From Liopterus haemorrhoidalis (Eukaryota > Arthropoda > Insecta > Coleoptera > Dytiscidae): a stretch of 64,000 nucleotides of DNA. The translations under genes and the position numbers were made by a program. The notes beneath the pieces were generated by a model, which saw only the letters and a list, made by a program, of their open reading frames with translations, was not told the origin of the DNA and made no database searches. This document shows positions 53,890-64,000 of this stretch, piece by piece. Numbering within the stretch: the first letter of the stretch is position 1; every line of letters begins with the position of its first letter. Location: the NCBI GenBank assembly GCA_963971575.1, contig OZ020616.1, positions 32,034,306 through 32,098,305 on the forward strand, read 5' to 3'.

Positions 53890-56414
53890 CAGATTGATGG
53901 ATAACTCATTTGGATGCCTGTGTAATCGATTCTCGTGTTTTTTAGCGAATTTGAGACTTCCTTTGACTCAATTTATTTTTAGGTCATTGTGCAAGCTTTC
54001 ATTGCGAATATACCAAGGAGCGTTAACAATATTTCGTAGTGTTTTATTTTGGAATCTCTGTATAATGTTTATGTTACAGCTTTTTACGCAGCCCCCGAGC
54101 TGTATTCCATATGTCCACACAGGTTTCAGTATAATTTTGTATACTAACAATTTATTGTATGTATTTAAGGATGATGTCCGTCCAATTGTTTTTTTTTTTT
54201 ATTAAATGTGTTTTCCATGTCAGCCGTTTGTCTAAATATATTCCCAAGTATTTGGCTTCACTTGCTGATGGAATCATTTTATTATTTGTAAATACTTGAC
54301 GACATGATACTTGCCTGTTGGTGAATGTGATATGTGCTGACTTACTTTCATTAATTTTAATCCTCCATTTTTGCAACCTTTGCTCCATGGAATCGATGGC
54401 TCTTTGTAAGTTAGCAGAAGCTTGGTTTGGGTCGGTACTCGAAGACAGTATAGCAGTGTCGTCTGCGAAGGTTGCCATTGCTGTATTGTCAACCATAGGG
54501 ATATTCCAACCATAGGGGTGCTACAAGGCTAGAGAGTTGGTGTTGATGTTTGACTTGGAAGAATCTATTAGATAAATAGGATTTGAGAAGCAAGAAAAAT
54601 TTATGAGGGAGGTGTTTTTTAATTTTATATAGCAAGCACTCATGCCAAACTCTATCAAATTCCTGGCTGACATCCAAGAATAATGCTGAGCAGACCCTTT
54701 TTTCTTCCAAATCTTTTTCTATTATGTTCACCACCCTGTGTACCTGGTCGATTGTCGAATGTCTTTCCCGGAATCCAAATTGATGATTGGAAATTATTCC
54801 ATTAACTTCGATAATAGGTTTAAGATGTTTTAGGATGAGCTTTTCTTGATGAGTTTCGATAAGGTTGGGAGTAATAAAATTGGTCTATAAGATGTTACGT
54901 CATGTATAGGTTTACCAAGTTTGTGGACAAGAATAATTTGTGCGAACTTCCATTCTACAGGAAAGTATTGAATTTTTATTATGGCGTTAAAAATTTGGAT
55001 TATTAGAACTATTGTTTTTCTTGGAAGTTCTTTCAAAATGTTTGAAGTAATTAAGTCGTGTCCTTGTGCTTTCCCGTTATTCAGTTGATTGATTGCTTCC
55101 TTAACTTCACCGGGAGTGAAATGATTTAGGTGTGGGGACAACTGTAATGGTGCGCTTAGGTAGTCCAGGATTGCAATATTTTCTTCTTCAGAGCATGTCC
55201 GTTGAAATGGAGTAAATACTCCTGATAAGTGTTCTGCTTTATCGTGTACATCTCTTGCCCATGTGCCATCAGGTTTGCGTATTGGAGGTATATGTTGTAC
55301 TGGTCTTTTTATTTTTCTAGTCGCCTTCCATAATGAGTAGTCTTCTTGTAATGAAGTGGACAGATTACTTATGTACTGTTGAAATGTGTCGGTTTTGATT
55401 TTGTACAGGAGACTTTTCACTTCTTTTTCTAGTTTGTTGAATTTTTCTTTTGTCGCTTGGATGTCTGCTGTTATGCCATTGTCTTCTAGCCTTTCTTTTT
55501 TCTGCAATTTTTTCTCTTATATGTTTCGGGTAGTTCATATTGATTTCATTTCTTTTTTCTATTACAGGTGTTGAGTATTTAGCTGCTTCTTGTATGACGT
55601 GCGTTAATTGTTTTATTGCCATATCAATATCTTCTGAGGTTTTTAACGGAACTTGGATAACGGTGTTTTCTTCTAAATGATCTTTAAATAGACCCCAGTC
55701 TGTTCTTCGATTTGTTAGCATATGTTGATTGGGATTTTTTATAACTTTCATATTTATAGTAGCAATTACAGGCGTGTGATCAGATGAGAGATCAAAACAT
55801 GAAGAAATATCAATGTAATTTTAGGAGATACCATTTGTTACGAAAAAGTCCAGTAAGTCTGGGATTTTGTTTATATCAGTTGGCCAGTAAGTTGGTTCTC
55901 CTGTACTTGCATAGCCTAAGCCTTTGTTCGGCATTGCCTTTTTAAGCTCTCTTCTCCTAGGTGTTTCGAGTCTGGATCCCCATTGTGTGTCTTTTGCGTT
56001 GTAGTCACCTCCAGCAATAAAGTGGTTACCCAATGGTTGGAAGAAAGCTTCGAAACGATCCTTTTTAATTACGTGCTTTGGCAGACAATATACTGCTGCT
56101 ACTGTTATATAGCCATTTGAATCACGCACTTTCACGCATGTTGCTTGAAGAAATTCTTCTTCGAATTTCTCAATTTCATAATGCATGATTTTTTCTTTGA
56201 TGATGATAGCAGTATCATCGTGTGCAGTTTCATCGGGGTGTTGGATATGATAGACTCTATAATTATTTATTTTAAAATAGTTCCTGTCCGTGAAGTGAGT
56301 TTCTAATACCAGAAGTATATCTATTCTTTGTTCCTTTAGGAAGAATTCTACTTCATATCGGCGTTGTGCTAACCCATTTGCGTTGCACGGAGTAATTCTT
56401 AGTGAAGTATCCAT
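53890..56414 (-). pseudogene. Jockey-type ORF2: endonuclease and reverse transcriptase (broken)
   Basis: The endonuclease begins ITPCNANGLAQRRYEVEFFL (56394) with LLVLETHF and AGGDYNAKDTQWGSRL; it stops at 55821 by TAA. Linker and RT follow in changing frames: GHDLITSNILKELPRK (55062), TSYRPILLLPTLSKL (54880), FGFRERHSTIDQVHRVVNII (about 54780), LFLDVSQEFDRVW (54680) and TMATFADDTAILSSS-like sequence (54470). The GVPQGS block is missing: CCTATGGTTG occurs twice, flanking about 20 bases at 54490-54520, where that block should be. The C-terminal part (WYIRNESLHNDLKIN) ends near 53970. Confidence 0.75.
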
Positions 56415-57937
56415 TATTTAGAATATTTATTTATCATGGTAGTTAACAGATTTATCATCATGTTGTTCTGGCTCATCAACTGATTAAACATGGATTCGAA
56501 TTTCGTGAAAAAATGACTGAGTATAATGTCATTATTGTTATTATTAATACTATTATTATTCAAATAAGAATAATTTCTGTTGTCTACCTTGAGCATAGCT
56601 AATACCGTCTCTCACGAAGTGTGCGTGTACTTCTTTGGCACTTTTGTCATGATTGGAGCGGAATTGATTCCGATTACTCGGAACGTTTTTTCGTGATCTC
56701 AAAATTTCTTGATATTTAGGACAGCCTTTGTAACTTGCTGGATGGGGTCCATTGCACAAAATACACGTTGCAGGTGTGTCTTTTGTCTTCACACAAGTAG
56801 CGGTTGGGTGTCTGTTTTGCACATTTTACACAGTAGTAAGGTTTAGTGCAATAGGTTTTAGTATGGCTATATGCTTGACACCTCATGCATTGGGGTACGT
56901 CAAATTTTTTATGAGGGGGTTCGACCGACATTCTGGTACTAAGTAGGTATTTTAGGTCGTAAATTTTTTTATTATCCCCGTTGGGTTCTTGGTCAACAAA
57001 AAAGAGAGGTAACGGCGTTCTATCAGTCTTGCTGCGTATGTTGACAACATTGCGTATGTTAAATCCCAAATCCTCTAGAGCTGTTTTTATATCATCTATT
57101 GTAACAGATGGATGGATGTTGCGAAGCACAACACGATATGATCTCTGCTGCCTAAACTGGTAGGTGTGGTTTGCAATTTTTTGTTGTCCTAGTAAGTTGA
57201 TTAATTTACGATATACCTCTGCTGTGATTGTAGTTACCTTTACAGTGTTATCCTTGAACGTTTTGCATTTGAATTCTTCTTTTCTCAGAACAGTTGATCG
57301 GTTGGAGATCATGGCAGGATAGTTAGCAATACTCTCAATGAAGATTGGAGGAGGTTTTGGAATTTTTGTCGCAGATGTTTCTTGTGGCGTATCGTTTATT
57401 TGTTCTCCGTAGGTATTGTCTGTATCGTCCATGCTATCATCAGGATTTGACAGGAGTTCAAATCTGTTAATATTCTCTATACTTGTTTTTTGGCTATTAT
57501 TTATCAGTGACTTCTTTTCTGGAAGCTCTGGAGTAAATTTTTTAGTTTCTACTCGTTTAGTTTAATTAAGTGCTACGTCGATTTGTTATTATTTGCCACG
57601 ATGACTCGTCATTTTTGCTGTTTCCATAATTTGTTTGAAAGGAGCTAACGGGAGTATAATTTGTTTGGTACGGTATTTGTTGTGTTAGAACAATTTGGTA
57701 TGGTTCTACGTTGGTATCCGTAATGCTCTTTTGCATGGGGATTTGGTATCTTGTAGACTGCAAAGGCGAGGGTGAATATGCCACTGGGATTAGGTTGGTT
57801 AACGTGTATATTGAGGGCTGCACTGCATATGTCATTATTGCTGTTGCTACAGCCATAATTATACTGACTGTAGTGACTGGTACAATATTTGTATAAATTG
57901 TTTCACCGTCACTGATATCTTGCATTTTTGATGGCAC
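56414..57937 (-). pseudogene. Jockey-type ORF1, Gag-like with zinc knuckles (frameshifted)
   Basis: The start is MPSKMQDISDG at 57937. After a first frameshift near 57540, the frame from 57432 contains a Gag RRM-like part (SYRVVLRNIHPSVTIDDIKT, ALEDLGFNIRNVVNI) and knuckles CMRCQAYSHTKTYC and CVKCAKQTP. The third knuckle CILCNGPHPASYKGC lies in another frame (56822-56556). The last part (56596-56414) is a low-complexity asparagine-rich end. Three or more frameshifts break it. Confidence 0.7.
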
Positions 57938-57960
57938 TGTTATATTTATTTTAAAATTTT

Positions 57961-58475
57961 TAAAACAAGATTTGTTTAATTGATAGTAATGTAAATTTTT
58001 AAATGTATTTGGTGGAAAGTTAATATTGCCATAGTTATATAAGGTTATAATTAGAGACCGGTAAAAATATGAAACGGTACTTTTGCCATAGGCGTGCTAT
58101 TTTAAACTTTATTTTGAACGAATAATTCAGTAATCATTTTTAACTTATATTTTATTTATAAAGCGCCCTCTCTGATAGTAGCATACTATATATAGACTGT
58201 ATTGGGTATACCAGGTTCTTTTCTTAAAGCCTATTTGACATAGTAGATTGGTAAAAAAGCGTAATGACAGTACTTATATGTTCTGTCTGATAATATTTTT
58301 TACATATGTGAGGAAAATTGGAAATAAACAGGAAGGACCCTCCTTCTAACATCTATTATACGAATATAATAAATAATTTTAATACACTTGTTCATTACCC
58401 TATATTCTATATAAATATTACAATAACAGACAGATACTGGTATATGACAAGATTTTTAAATTAATCAGACAAGTA
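57961..58475. other. Spacer between the jockey LINE and the Tc1/mariner element
   Basis: AT-rich, with no ORF or repeat recognised. Confidence 0.4.
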
Positions 58476-59785
58476 CAAGGTGTCTAAAAAGAAATTTTAT
58501 ATTTATTTAGCTTACTGCGTGAACGCAACGTATCCGACGGGCGCGGGGGATATGTCAATCGGTAGCCTGGCTCTTGGGAATTCAGTCGCTATGGAGCGTT
58601 TCTCGGGAGCAGACCGCGCGTTATGCGTGCGCGAGTTTTACAAAAACGGTGATTCGGCGACTGTAGCGCGTAGAAAATTCTGCAGTATTCGAGGTTTTCG
58701 CCACTTAAATGATGCGTCAAGCATTCCTCTCATTCGACATTGGGTTAAAAAGTTTGAAGAGACTGGTACAATGCTGGATAAATCAAAATACGGGCGACCT
58801 AGGTCATCAAGAACGGTAGAAAACGTGGAGAATGTTAATCAGTCTGTTCGTGACGACCCGAACCTTTCAATTCGGAAGCGCGCAAGTGCTTTAAATGTGC
58901 ATAGATCATCATTACATCGCATTATGCACAAAGACCTAAAGCTGCACCCCTACAAAATTCAATTGGTGCAAGAATTAAAGCCCCAAGATGCCAGTCAGAG
59001 GCTTAATTTCGTAAATCAGGTGATTGAGCGATTTTCAACGTTTACCAAAATTTTTTTTTCGGATGAAGCTCATTTTCATCTTAATGGCCACGTAAATAAG
59101 CAGAACTGCCGCTACTGGAGTGCAACGAATCCGAAACGCAAACATCAGAAACCCCTACATTCGCCTAAAGTGACCGTATGGGCTGCGATGTCGGCGCAAG
59201 GAATTATCGGCCCTTACTTTTTTGAAGACGAAAGGGGGCGTGCAGTTACAGTGAATTCAGAGCGTTATGTGGAGATGTTAGACAACTTCTTGGTACCTGA
59301 ACTGCAAAACTTTCCTGGCTATAACCAAAGAACATGGTTCCAACAGGACGGAGCAACTTCACACACGTCCAATATGTCTCTGCCACGTGTTCGTGAAATT
59401 TTCTCAGGCAAATTGATCTCCCGGAGAGGTGACATAAATTAGCCTCCACGCAGTCCAGATTTAACCCCTATGGACTTTTTCCTATGGGGTTATCTTAAAT
59501 CTAAAGTTTACGCCAATAAACCGACTTCACTGGCGCATTTGAAAGAAAATATCCGTCATGAAATAGCAGCCATCCCTGAGTCCACCTGCCGAGACGTCAT
59601 AAGTAATTTGACTGTTCGATTAAATGAGTGCCGAGAACGCGAGGGTCTACATTTAGACGATATTATTTTTAAGAAATAAATCCCCAAAAAGTGTATTTTA
59701 ATAATTAATAAACATTTTTTCTATATACGGCTTACTTTTTTTTTAATCGATCCACTAAATATAAAATTTCTTTTGAGACACCTTG
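58476..59785 (+). mobile_element. Tc1/mariner-superfamily transposon, almost intact
   Basis: Terminal inverted repeats of 25 bp (58476-58500 and 59761-59785; both start CAAGGTGTCT from the outside, one mismatch) are flanked by TA (58474-58475 and 59786-59787). The 1310-bp element holds a single transposase gene with one stop codon. Its good state of repair marks it as one of the youngest insertions here. Confidence 0.9.
58480..59679 (+). pseudogene. Tc1/mariner transposase with one in-frame TAG
   Basis: The frame runs 58480-59679 broken only by TAG at 59440-59442, where relatives have tryptophan before PPRSPDL (TGG to TAG). The natural start is probably the ATG at 58591 (MERFSGADRAL) or 58552, because the earlier Met lies in the inverted repeat. 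An N-terminal helix-turn-helix region (RALCVREFYKNGDSATVARR, then IRKRASALNVHRSSLHRIM) binds DNA. The catalytic aspartates lie in IFFSDEAHFHLNG (59049), TWFQQDGATSHT (59334) and RSPDLTPMDFFLW (59453). The last two are 36 residues apart if the stop counts as one. It would cut and paste DNA in the nucleus. Confidence 0.85.
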
Positions 59786-59888
59786 TATAAACAAATATAA
59801 AAATTCTGTGTAAATGTACAAACAATGTAAATCTAGTTGACAGTATTGACCAGTGCCTGTATCTTAACAGTTCCCACAGAAAATTAAA

Positions 59889-61450
59889 ATGTCTACAGAA
59901 CAAAATACGAACAGTGAAATTTATCATGTGTGGTTAAAAGACTTTGACTGCTATGAATTACAAGAAAACTGTAATTTTTTTTGTCGGGAATGCAATAAAT
60001 ATTATCATTGTTATTATTTTTTTATTATTAATTTTTTTTTTATTAGGTATGTGCAAAATATATATTTGGGTCTAAAAATTCTTACTCCAACAGCAAATAA
60101 AGACAGTAAGCCATCTTGATGCTGTAAAAGATGGTTCAAGTCAGCAAGAATTTAATGAAGAATTGTGCAAAGCACTTATAGCGGCAAATATGCCGTTCTG
60201 TAAATTAAAAAACAAAAAATTTAAAGACTTTTTGGAAAAAGGTTTAAAGGTAACACCAGGGAAACATATAGTTGATGAATCAGTTTTAAGAAAAATATAT
60301 TTGCCAAATATTTATACAGAAACGGTTGAAAAAGTCAAACAAAATATTAATGACAATTTTATTTGGATAAGTGCAGACGAAACAACAGATATAATGGGCC
60401 GATGTATTTCAAATATTCTAGTAGGCAACTTAAATGCAACTGCACCGAAACCACATTTAATTACCACTAAAATAAGCCAACAAATAAATACAGACAAGAT
60501 GAAAGAATTCATTATGACAGCATTGGATAGTTTAACCATTAAAAGAGAGAAAGTTCTTTTATTTGTGTCGGACGCAGCTCCATACATGATAAAGGCGGGC
60601 AAAACCCTTAAAGAAATTTTCCCTAACTTATTACACGTCACTTGCGTGGTTCATGCCATACACAGAATTTGCGAATTCATTAGAGATACTTTCTTTGATA
60701 TAAATTTGTTAATTAGTTCGTTTTAAAAAAAATTGACGAAAGCTCCATTAAGAGTATCCTTATATAAACAATTATGTCCAAATTTACCCTTACCACCAAA
60801 TCCTGTTGTGACACGTTGGGGAACTTGGCTTGAAGCGGCGTTATTTTATTTTAACAATTTTGAAGTTTTAAACAATTTTATTTTCAATCTAACTCCGGAT
60901 GCCCAAAGCATTATAATATCAAAAAATATTATAATGCTTTGAGCATCCGGATACAAAAACCAAATATTTATGAAGAGTTAAAGTTCATAAAGACTCATTT
61001 TGAATTTATTCCTTCAACTATAGTAAATTTAGAAAAACAAAACCGGCCGTTGTCAGAATCTTTAAATATTATTTATTGGACAGTAAACAAACTGAAATCT
61101 GTTCCTGGCGAATTTGGTTTGCGCTTGTCTGTAAAAATTATTATTATTATTATTATTATTCTTATTTATTTATTTAAATTATATTATTATTATTATTATT
61201 ATTATTTTGATTTAGTATATTTAATAAAAATCCCGACCTACAAGTATTACTACAATTCTCTATCCATTTATTATCAAATCAGGATATATTTAATAAATAT
61301 AAAGAAATATATACTTTTTATAATTATGCACCAATAACAAGTTGTGATGTAGAGAGGACTTTTTCTTTTTTCAAGGAAGTACATATATACATCGAAAAGA
61401 ACTAATTTTTCTGATGAAAATTTAGAAAAATACTTAATGATTTCTTTAAA
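59889..61450 (+). pseudogene. hAT-type transposase related to CGGBP1-like proteins (decayed)
   Basis: The start MSTEQNTNSEIYHVWL at 59889 leads to CNFFCRECNKYYHC, possibly a BED-like finger. The core follows at 60140-60726: ADETTDIMGRCISNILVGNL, LLFVSDAAPYMIKAGKTL and HVTCVVHAIHRICEF. After a stop at 60724 it continues with PNPVVTRWGTWLEAALFYFN (60798). The frame is cut by a 58-base inverted duplication (60894-60951), then continues with KPNIYEELKFIKTHFEFIPS. The C-terminal hAT block is APITSCDVERTFSFFKE near 61330. AT and ATT microsatellites (61135-61205) split the rest. The order matches hAT transposases of the group to which CGG-repeat-binding protein 1 is related. Confidence 0.7.
60894..60951. 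repeat. Inverted duplication forming a 26-bp stem
   Basis: Left arm 60894-60919 and right arm 60926-60951 are reverse complements with one mismatch, with CAAAAA between. The outer bases TCCGGATGC are coding; the inverted second half breaks the transposase reading frame with a stop at 60940-60942. Confidence 0.9.
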
Positions 61451-61451
61451 T

Positions 61452-61731
61452 CGGGGGTCGGGGAACATTTTTACCCATTACCCAAAGATATATTTCTTTA
61501 CACCAACATTACCCCATTGGCTTGTAAAAAAAAATTAAGAGACAAGCAGAAAAAAAAGGTCCTCAAAATCCAAATGATGAGCAGAAAAAAAGGTCCTCAC
61601 CTTCGCAATGGCGCCCTTTTCCTTAGTGCGCTACTAACACGTTTATAAAATAGCAAATCGGAAAAATTTCCTTATTACCCCCAAAAATTTTACCGCATTT
61701 GGGGTAATTTACCCCGGTTCCCCGACCGCTG
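61452..61731. mobile_element. hAT MITE inserted in the decayed hAT transposase region
   Basis: The ends CGGGGGTCGGGGAAC and (inverted) CAGCGGTCGGGGAAC form 15-bp inverted repeats with two mismatches. CTTTAAAT flanks both sides (61444-61451 and 61732-61739), a perfect 8-bp duplication. The 280-bp interior contains two copies of an AAAAAAAGGTCCTCA unit like the minisatellite at 26914-27257, and GGGGTAATTT words near the end. Confidence 0.8.
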
Positions 61732-61739
61732 CTTTAAAT

Positions 61740-62229
61740 AATTAAAAACTTAGTATTTCATAAATATTATTATTAATTATTATTTATATTATTGAGAAAA
61801 GAAAAAAAAAAAAAACTCACTACAACACACACCAAGTCGAAAAATTTTTTACTATTATTATTATTGATATTAAAATTGCATTTATTTTGCTTGTGTATAC
61901 TATTTATTAATAATAAATAATATAGTTTATAAACTTTTTCATTCTTCGTGTTTTTACTATTTGGAAATAAAGATCAACAAAAAACAAAAGAATAAAACAT
62001 TTGTACCGCAATGAATTCTTATCTAAATAACGACACCTCATTATTTTGGGATTAGATCCGAGATAATTCCAGTCACTCCTTTGCCATTGGTTAGTTTTTG
62101 CGCTGATAAGAGAGGACTATGAAACAAGTCTATTCTCTCTGGCTGCTTTACCAGTAATATTTATTATAAATGAAAACAATTCTCTCTTAAATTGTTTTTA
62201 CTAAGATTTTCAAATTTACTGACTAGATG
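61740..62229. other. AT-rich spacer
   Basis: No gene or repeat was recognised apart from short A and AT runs. Confidence 0.4.
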
Positions 62230-62394
62230 GTAAAGTATTAAACTGTTTAAAATCTTTACAATAAATCTGATTATCACTTGTACTTCTTTTATTTTTTATC
62301 ACCGTCAGGTATAATTATATTTTTATATACATATATATATATATATATATATTTAAATTATATTTTTTTCTGCAAATATTCTGGTAAGTCACAT

Positions 62395-62691
62395 GTTAAA
62401 AGTTACTATTTACTTCATTAAGGGTTATCTCAATGTTGTTGTTCAATAAAGGTTGGTGCCTCGTGTTGGCTAGATCTTGACTTAATAATTGTCTCTTGTT
62501 TCTTATGGTTACACCTATAGTTACATCAGTACAATTTACACATTTCCAAACTATTTTTTTACAATAATTTTATTATAATTTGATTCACTAATTGAGCAGT
62601 CAAAACGAAATGAAGCTTTGTAGTCTGCACAAACTTCAAAGTCTTCCGTTGTTATATAGTCTTTACACCGACTGCACATATTATTCGACAT
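62395..62691 (-). pseudogene. PHD-type finger of a CR1-like LINE ORF1 (fragment)
   Basis: On the minus strand the ATG at 62691 starts MSNNMCSRCKDYITTEDFEV, then CADY (a cysteine expected in place of the tyrosine) and RFDC. After a one-base shift, VWKCVNCTDVTIGV and a leucine/glutamine-rich stretch follow. The spacing follows the PHD finger of the LINE ORF1 at 34763 and is broken at one cysteine and at the usual histidine. The 240 bases before it (62692-62940) may be its 5' UTR. A domesticated host gene is possible but less likely. Confidence 0.4.
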
Positions 62692-62955
62692 TTTTTGTTG
62701 AAAACAAGTAATAGAAAAATTGCAAAATATTATTTAAGATTATTTAAGCGGTACGCCACTGGTACAGCTCGACGTCACAGCACAAGTACGTACGGCACAA
62801 GTAAGTAGGTATAGTAAAGGAGTATCTACTTGACAGATTGATCGATTGAGAACCGATAAAGAAATATATATCTATTTCACACAGTTTTATGTAAGAACGT
62901 ATTTCTGCTTTCTTACTGCAACGTTCGTTCATAATTTTTGTCTTTTTTGTTATAT

Positions 62956-62957
<2 letters not shown>

Positions 62958-63006
<49 letters not shown>
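62958..63006 (+). repeat. (AAT)n microsatellite, left of the Dong-like end
   Basis: About 16 uninterrupted AAT units end directly before the truncated LINE. Confidence 0.9.
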
Positions 63007-63010
<4 letters not shown>

Positions 63011-63484
63011 CAGCCACTAAGCCGGACATAACCCTCCTGGATATCGAGACCAAACAGATGTTTGTAATTGAATTCTCAAGTCCGCTGAGAAGAATATCTC
63101 TCTCAAGGAGGAGGAAAAGGTCCAAAGTATATGGACCTCTTGTCCGAGCTTAGAAAGCTGTATCCCGGGTATAAAGTTAAGCTTGTAGTCCTGATAGTTG
63201 GTGTTTTGGGTGGCATGAAAGCCTCCTATCGAAGGGAAATCGAGTCCATTCCCGCCTGTAGATCTTCTGCCAACTCTTTGATCTGCAGGATGCAGAAAGC
63301 AGTGCTGCTCGGGTCGCTCCGCATTGTGCGGGCACTGGATGTAGCGTAATTTCCGCGGCTGCATATCGCCAGGGTTTGAGATGCAGTCGTGTGTATTTAG
63401 CTCCACTAGGCTCTAGTATGACGCGGCTCAAAAGGTTGCTGAAGTTTGAGATTAGTGGACGCTTGTCAAGACCTGACAAACCCC
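63007..63484 (+). pseudogene. R4/Dong-like LINE, 3' end with restriction-like endonuclease (copy 2)
   Basis: The sequence matches 33892-34340 at high identity and keeps a bit of coding that copy 1 lost. TATKPDITLLDIETKQMFVI with a full PD is at 63009; after a frameshift, YMDLLSELRKLYPGYKVKL reads in another frame (63130). It ends with CAAGACCTGACAAACCCC at 63484 and is enclosed by AAT arrays on both sides. It is a strongly 5'-truncated copy of 478 bases and cannot be active. Confidence 0.65.
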
Positions 63485-63520
<36 letters not shown>

Positions 63521-63521
63521 T
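63485..63521 (+). repeat. (AAT)n microsatellite, right of the Dong-like end
   Basis: About 12 AAT units, followed by a T run and then the tail of the next LINE. Confidence 0.9.
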
Positions 63522-63522
63522 T

Positions 63523-64000
63523 TTTTATTGTAGGTAATTTACAAAGTAATTGCATGCCTGGTGTCAGGGGTTATGCATGTACCTGTACATACAAATACAC
63601 AGATGCACACACACACATATACATATACTCTTGCAAATACATATACACATGTACGCACACACAACATATCCGTACATACAGGTAAATACAGAAGACACAT
63701 ACGTATCGTACATGCCTATATACATATACATACATACATAATAAATAAATAAATAATTTTATATGCATAATTTCACACTCATATATAATATACATTTTTA
63801 GTAAATACTTATTCTAATGGTGTACAGAGATATTCTTCGATTGTATAAAAACAATGTTTCAGTAACATATTCCTAACAGACTTTTTAAATTGTATATTTT
63901 GTAGTATTTTAAATTGTTCTGGCATTTTATTAAAAAATATTGGACCCCAGTATTCTGGACCTTGTTTTGATTTATTAAGTTTTATATTTGTTTTATTTCT
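63523..64000 (-). mobile_element. CR1-like LINE, 3' end, continuing past the window edge
   Basis: The minus strand reads KQGPEYWGPIFFNKMPEQFK and VRNMLLKHCFYTIEEYLCTP, ending at a stop near 63816. This matches in kind the C-terminal ends at 38380-38510 and 51790-51890. Below 63815 comes a 3' UTR with CA/TA/ACAT dinucleotide-type repeats (63580-63745). The (A/T)-rich left border adjoins the AAT array. The 5' part lies outside the window. Confidence 0.65.
63580..63745. repeat. CA/TA/CATA-rich imperfect microsatellite
   Basis: Alternating ACACAC, ATACATAC and CATATACA stretches form a low-complexity block in the 3' part of the LINE. The overlapping ORFs in all frames here are repeat artefacts. 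Confidence 0.7.

Larger units (their letters stand above)
53781..57960 (-). mobile_element. Jockey-type LINE, near full-length, inactive
   Basis: A poly(T) run on the plus strand (53781-53802) marks the poly(A) tail, so the element reads on the minus strand. From the other end it has ORF1 with zinc knuckles (57937-56414) and ORF2 with endonuclease and RT (56414-53890). The ORF1-ORF2 order, the knuckle-bearing ORF1, the poly(A) tail and the absence of RNase H place it with the jockey group. The 5' limit near 57960-58010 is approximate. Confidence 0.75.

Noticed and set aside
63550..63795. Overlapping histidine/threonine-rich ORFs
   Set aside because: All lie in a CA/TA repeat block.

Overview
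The window looks like AT-rich genomic DNA of an insect, possibly a beetle, although nothing here fixes the order. Three things point to an insect: a divergent insect-type ionotropic receptor (IR) gene, spliceosomal introns with GT/AG ends, and the mix of transposons (BEL/Pao, Ty3/gypsy-like, jockey/CR1/I/R4-type LINEs, Tc1/mariner, hAT). Only one intact host gene is visible. Most of the rest is dead transposable elements, many of them nested.

Region by region. 1-1.5 kb: a short TRIM-like LTR element. 1.8-7.4 kb: a two-exon IR gene whose 3.8 kb intron holds a THAP-domain scrap, an 8-bp-TSD MITE and a LINE fragment. 8-12.5 kb: a CR1/jockey-like LINE split inside its reverse transcriptase by a 2.1 kb LTR sequence. 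12.8 kb: a purine/pyrimidine-alternating microsatellite. 13.6-32.4 kb: a nested complex. A gypsy-like element has its 5' LTR split by an I-type LINE (15-bp TSD), its primer-binding site split by a nearly intact BEL/Pao element (5-bp TSD), and its interior split by an hAT transposon (8-bp TSD), which itself carries a smaller hAT MITE (8-bp TSD). 32.8-40.4 kb: dispersed inverted repeats, an R4/Dong-like LINE end in TAA repeats, an almost full-length CR1-like LINE with a PHD-finger ORF1, and another LINE tail on the minus strand. 40.6-42.1 kb: two MITEs. 43.2-48.7 kb: a second IR locus, now a pseudogene, with a 4.5 kb intron holding a roughly 158-bp tandem repeat, a tRNA-derived SINE, a LINE tail and a deleted mariner. 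48.7-58 kb: two minus-strand jockey-type LINEs around a CR1 fragment and a probable solo LTR. 58.5-59.8 kb: a nearly intact Tc1/mariner element with a single stop codon. 59.9-61.7 kb: a decayed hAT transposase carrying an hAT MITE. 62.2-64 kb: LINE ORF1 debris, a second Dong-like end between TAA arrays, and the 3' end of a minus-strand CR1-like LINE.

The two IR loci share direction and a phase-0 intron after a short signal-peptide exon, so they are probably tandem duplicates, one alive and one dead. The transposons do not act together as a system; their order of insertion can be read from the target-site duplications. I found no CRISPR array, no bacterial operon and no convincing functional RNA gene. 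The best candidates for novelty are the lineage-specific mobile elements and their insertion preferences, not a new host pathway.
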